DNA of 64,000 nt from Protostelium mycophagum (lineage: Eukaryota > Evosea > Variosea > Protosteliida > Protosteliaceae). Under the pieces are notes generated by a model. The model did no database searches. It was not told where the DNA came from and worked only from the letters and a program-made list of their open reading frames with translations. Made by a program: the position numbers and the translations under genes. Positions 61,530-64,000 of the stretch are shown here, piece by piece (position 1 is the first letter of the stretch; the number at the start of each line of letters is the position of its first letter). The stretch covers positions 1-64,000 of the forward strand of contig KV920903.1 in the NCBI GenBank assembly GCA_002081555.1, written 5' to 3'.

Positions 61530-61953
61530 TTTGTTTGCTTATTTGTTTCGTGTGTTCGTGGCGAATTAAGAGGGGCGGATAATACAGATGATGATGATGA
61601 TGGGAAAGAAAGGAAAGGTGGTTGCGATGCGGTGAACTGTGGAACAGTGCGGTTCGGCAAAAACAAAAATTTTCGTCATCCGACGTCGGATTGAAATTTC
61701 TACCCCGCGAAATTTCCTGAATTTTACATCTCTCTACAACGATTATACAAACCTCCTCAACTCCTTTTCACATCTTTCACGGTAACAACCGAGATCCATC
61801 ACGTGAGATAGCGAACGGTTTTGATTTTGCTCAAAGTCTTTGTTTGTAAAAGGACGAACACTTCAACTTTTCTTCTTACCGTCTCTCTCTTTTATCTCTA
61901 AATAATGTATTGAGACCTCGAGCTGTCTAAAGGGTGGATCTAGCTTCTGGTGA
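61530..61953. other. intergenic, no gene seen
   Basis: Non-coding stretch upstream of the small ORF. It carries two GAAATTTC words (61694-61722) and one CTACAACG word (61735-61742), the same words found inside introns, so it may hold an unannotated intron or untranslated exon. Confidence 0.4.
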
Positions 61954-63192
61954 TCATGAAGAGATGACAGTGGTCTCCAGTTTTACAAGTCTGTTCTTCT
62001 GTGCTTCGATCTCGGCGTCGATCTCTGGTGTAGTCTCCTGCAAGTAAGAGATCTCATCCATCACTTGGAATATGACTTCCTTCAACACCCCATGTTCTTT
62101 CTTTGAAAAACCTATGCGACATTAGTTGAGGAATATGACAAGGTGCCCACCTTCTTTTGAAGTCAGTTGCTTCAATTGGTTCTTCACTTCGACGAGCCTT
62201 TGCTTGTTTTCGTCGATCGATTGCAGATGGACAACCTTTTTCTTCTGTTCCTTGTCGATGAGGTACTTTTGCCTCTCTATCTCACCCCTCAGACATCCCT
62301 CGTTCCATTTTCCCGCCAAAACTGCGACGATCTTGTGAGGATCTACAACGATTAGTTTTATTCGAACAAAAATGTCGATGAGCTCACCAAGACGGAAGGG
62401 GTTAGTACTGCCACCACCGTAGAAGCTGTACTTCTTGATATGTGGTACAGCGCCATTCTTTATGTTTCCACCGACCCTCAGTTCTAAATCGAGTGCATTA
62501 TTCTTAATGTGGTATTCTGAAAGGTGTCAGGAGTACGCCTTTATCAGACCTGGAGCGCGACACGACAAGTTTAAACCACTGTGGTTCTCATGTCTTCTGG
62601 TCATCATTTGGACGTATTGAATCGCGGATGTAGACGATACATTAAAGACAGACCATCGCTCCAAGCATCCTCTTCTGTGTCATCCTCTATGTTGTAAAAT
62701 AGAGAGGTTTGGAATCCTCTGACATTGTATTGGAAGACTGTGAATTGTTGTGCCTCCTGTGCGAAAGGGGAAGCTTTGTATTCAAAGGTATTTTTCCTTT
62801 GTGTGGACTTCTTCAAAATCTATGATCACATTATTTCGAGATCATCATTAATTAATATCTGATCACCTCCTCCAAATGTGAAGCGAGTATGTCATGCGTC
62901 GTGCCTAAATCTTGTGTGACTGTCTTCTCATCCTCTTTAACTGTTTCTGAGAAGCTGAGCACTTCACCTTCTAAATTTTCTGTGATCCAACCCTGATCAG
63001 AACGGATCGATCTCAAGACATAGACATAATCCTCCTCACTTGGATCACGAGCGATTTCTTCCTTGGTGATGTGAGAACAACCGAATGTCTCTTCTCTCTG
63101 ACCTGATCAAATATCACTGCTCCATCTGGTGTCTTTTTTACTGGTTTGGCCCTTCTGTCTATCTCTGCTTCTGAGATGCCGTTGTAGCTCAT
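61954..63192 (-). CDS. protein with C-terminal coiled coil, unknown family
   Basis: The start MSYNGISEAEIDRRAKPVKK is followed by EDYVYVLRSIRSDQGWITEN, then SPFAQEAQQFTVFQYNVRGF and NNALDLELRVGGNIKNGAV. The end is a long coiled coil (GEIERQKYLIDKEQKKKVVH, EVKNQLKQLTSKE, EIDAEIEAQKNRLVKLETTV) with the stop at 61954-61956. The protein has about 330 residues. I do not recognise the family. It is divergent with the NSE2 gene, 82 bp apart. Confidence 0.7.
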
Positions 63193-63274
63193 GTCTGATT
63201 GTGATTTGGGAGTCCTGATCTGATGTGATCTGTTTATTTTATTTATCAACGAAGATTAGAACGCACAAGGAAGT

Positions 63275-64000
63275 ATGACGGATATAGTGAGCGCGGGAAG
63301 AGAGATAGATAGCGCTTTGAACCGTCATAATGCTCTTTTACAGCAATTATCAGATAGTATGGCTTACACGCTCGATGCCGCACGATCTCTCGCAGAGACT
63401 GGACAGACATCAAATGTATGCCCTTATAATTAATGGCATTTAATTCAATCTATGATCAACCAACCAATTCACCGGCCTTTTGATCGATCTAAATAGTTGG
63501 ATTCAATGGAAGAGACGATGAAGAGCTACATAGAAATGGAATTAAGAGTAAAGAGGCATGTGGAGGCACTGCAAACCGTCAAAGGAGGACTCAACAAACA
63601 AAAATCACAACAATTAAAATTATCCAAGCCATTCCAAGATAAACTGAAGCAACTTGAAAACAAAACTAACATGGAGAAGGAAATTGATTCAAATGAGAGG
63701 CTCAAAGAATATAGAAAGATCATCTGGGTGAGTAGATTCTTCAAATAATACAGAGTTGGTTTCAAGCGAAAACCACAATAGTCCTCTGTATATTTATTGT
63801 CGTACAACTCTTTATGACCTGCGACAAATCGCAGAAAGATAACAATTTTTGAGGCTCTGTTCTTCATCAAATAGATCATAAAATATCTAATATTTCAACA
63901 GAAAATAATAAATCCTAATCAGCCGTTCCCTGGTGAAGAGGATGAAGACATCATGGTCATGAATGATGAGATAGATGTGAACTGCCCCATCACAAAGAAG
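63275..64000 (+). CDS. NSE2: NSE2/MMS21 SUMO E3 ligase of the SMC5/6 complex (3' end beyond window)
   Basis: NSE2 is the SUMO ligase that sits on the SMC5 arm and acts in DNA repair. The start MTDIVSAGREIDSALNRHNA is followed across introns by long helices (LDSMEETMKSYIEMELRVKR, KKQKSQQLKLSKPFQ-like and NMEKEIDSNERLKEYRKIIW). The last exon in view reads PFPGEEDEDIMVMNDEIDVN then CPITKK, the first Cys and Pro-Ile-Thr of the SP-RING finger. The Cys/His set lies beyond the window, so the call rests on this start of the RING plus the helical N-terminus. Confidence 0.85.

Overview
This is nuclear DNA from a eukaryote with a compact, gene-dense genome. About 28 protein-coding genes fill 64 kb on both strands. 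Nearly all are split by very short GT-AG introns, often about 38-60 nt, and gene ends lie as little as 21 bp apart. One tRNA gene and one 5S rRNA gene are present, and there is a 100-N assembly gap at 18103-18202. I propose gene models by reading splice sites by eye and checking that reading phase is kept across them. Gene ends are usually good to the base, but many inner exon edges are approximate.

The gene set (Ras, a C2/RasGAP protein, a diaphanous-type formin, a TKL kinase, F-box/ankyrin, a REJ/GPS receptor, and a GH87 alpha-1,3-glucanase that attacks fungal wall glucan) suits a free-living phagotrophic protist. A fungus-eating amoebozoan of the protosteloid kind is my best guess, but this is inference only.

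Layout: 0-3 kb, secreted GH87 glucanase (-). 3.5 kb, tRNA-Ile (-). 3.8-4.5 kb, small unknown gene (-). 4.6-11.5 kb, C2-RasGAP-DUF547 protein (-). 11.6-13.9 kb, MYND zinc-finger protein (-). 14.5-15.4 kb, secreted GPI-type PEBP (+). 15.6-16.8 kb, Maf pyrophosphatase (-). 17-19 kb, MITE, assembly gap, the cut-off end of an unknown gene (+) and a tandem duplication. 18.8-19.5 kb, Ras GTPase (-). 19.6-21.2 kb, short-chain dehydrogenase and a small ORF (-). 21.5-23.7 kb, HNH-nuclease/TKL-kinase fusion (-). 24.3-25.3 kb, F-box/ankyrin (-). 25.5-26.6 kb, alkaline ceramidase (+). 26.7-29.7 kb, TMEM209-like nuclear-envelope protein (-) with a 5S rRNA gene inside one intron. 29.8-31.7 kb, membrane J-protein (+). 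31.7-32.05 kb, small MYND protein (+). 32.07-38.15 kb, formin (-). 38.9-39.3 kb, MITEs. 39.6-47.9 kb, giant REJ/GPS receptor (+) with a 52-bp perfect palindrome touching its start codon. 47.97-50.1 kb, secreted unknown protein (-). 50.4-53.9 kb, NVL-type double AAA ATPase (+). 54.0-54.7 kb, IQ protein (+). 54.9-57.3 kb, TOM1-like VHS-GAT protein (+). 57.4-58.4 kb, TNFAIP8/TIPE protein (+). 58.7-61.05 kb, Arp8 (+). 61.2-63.2 kb, two unknown genes (-). 63.3 kb to the end, NSE2/MMS21 SUMO ligase (+, cut off).

Most genes are housekeeping neighbours with no shared pathway. The points most worth a second look are the HNH-kinase fusion, the intron-nested 5S gene, the palindrome at a start codon, the RasGAP-DUF547 fusion, and the recurring sequence motifs at intron ends.
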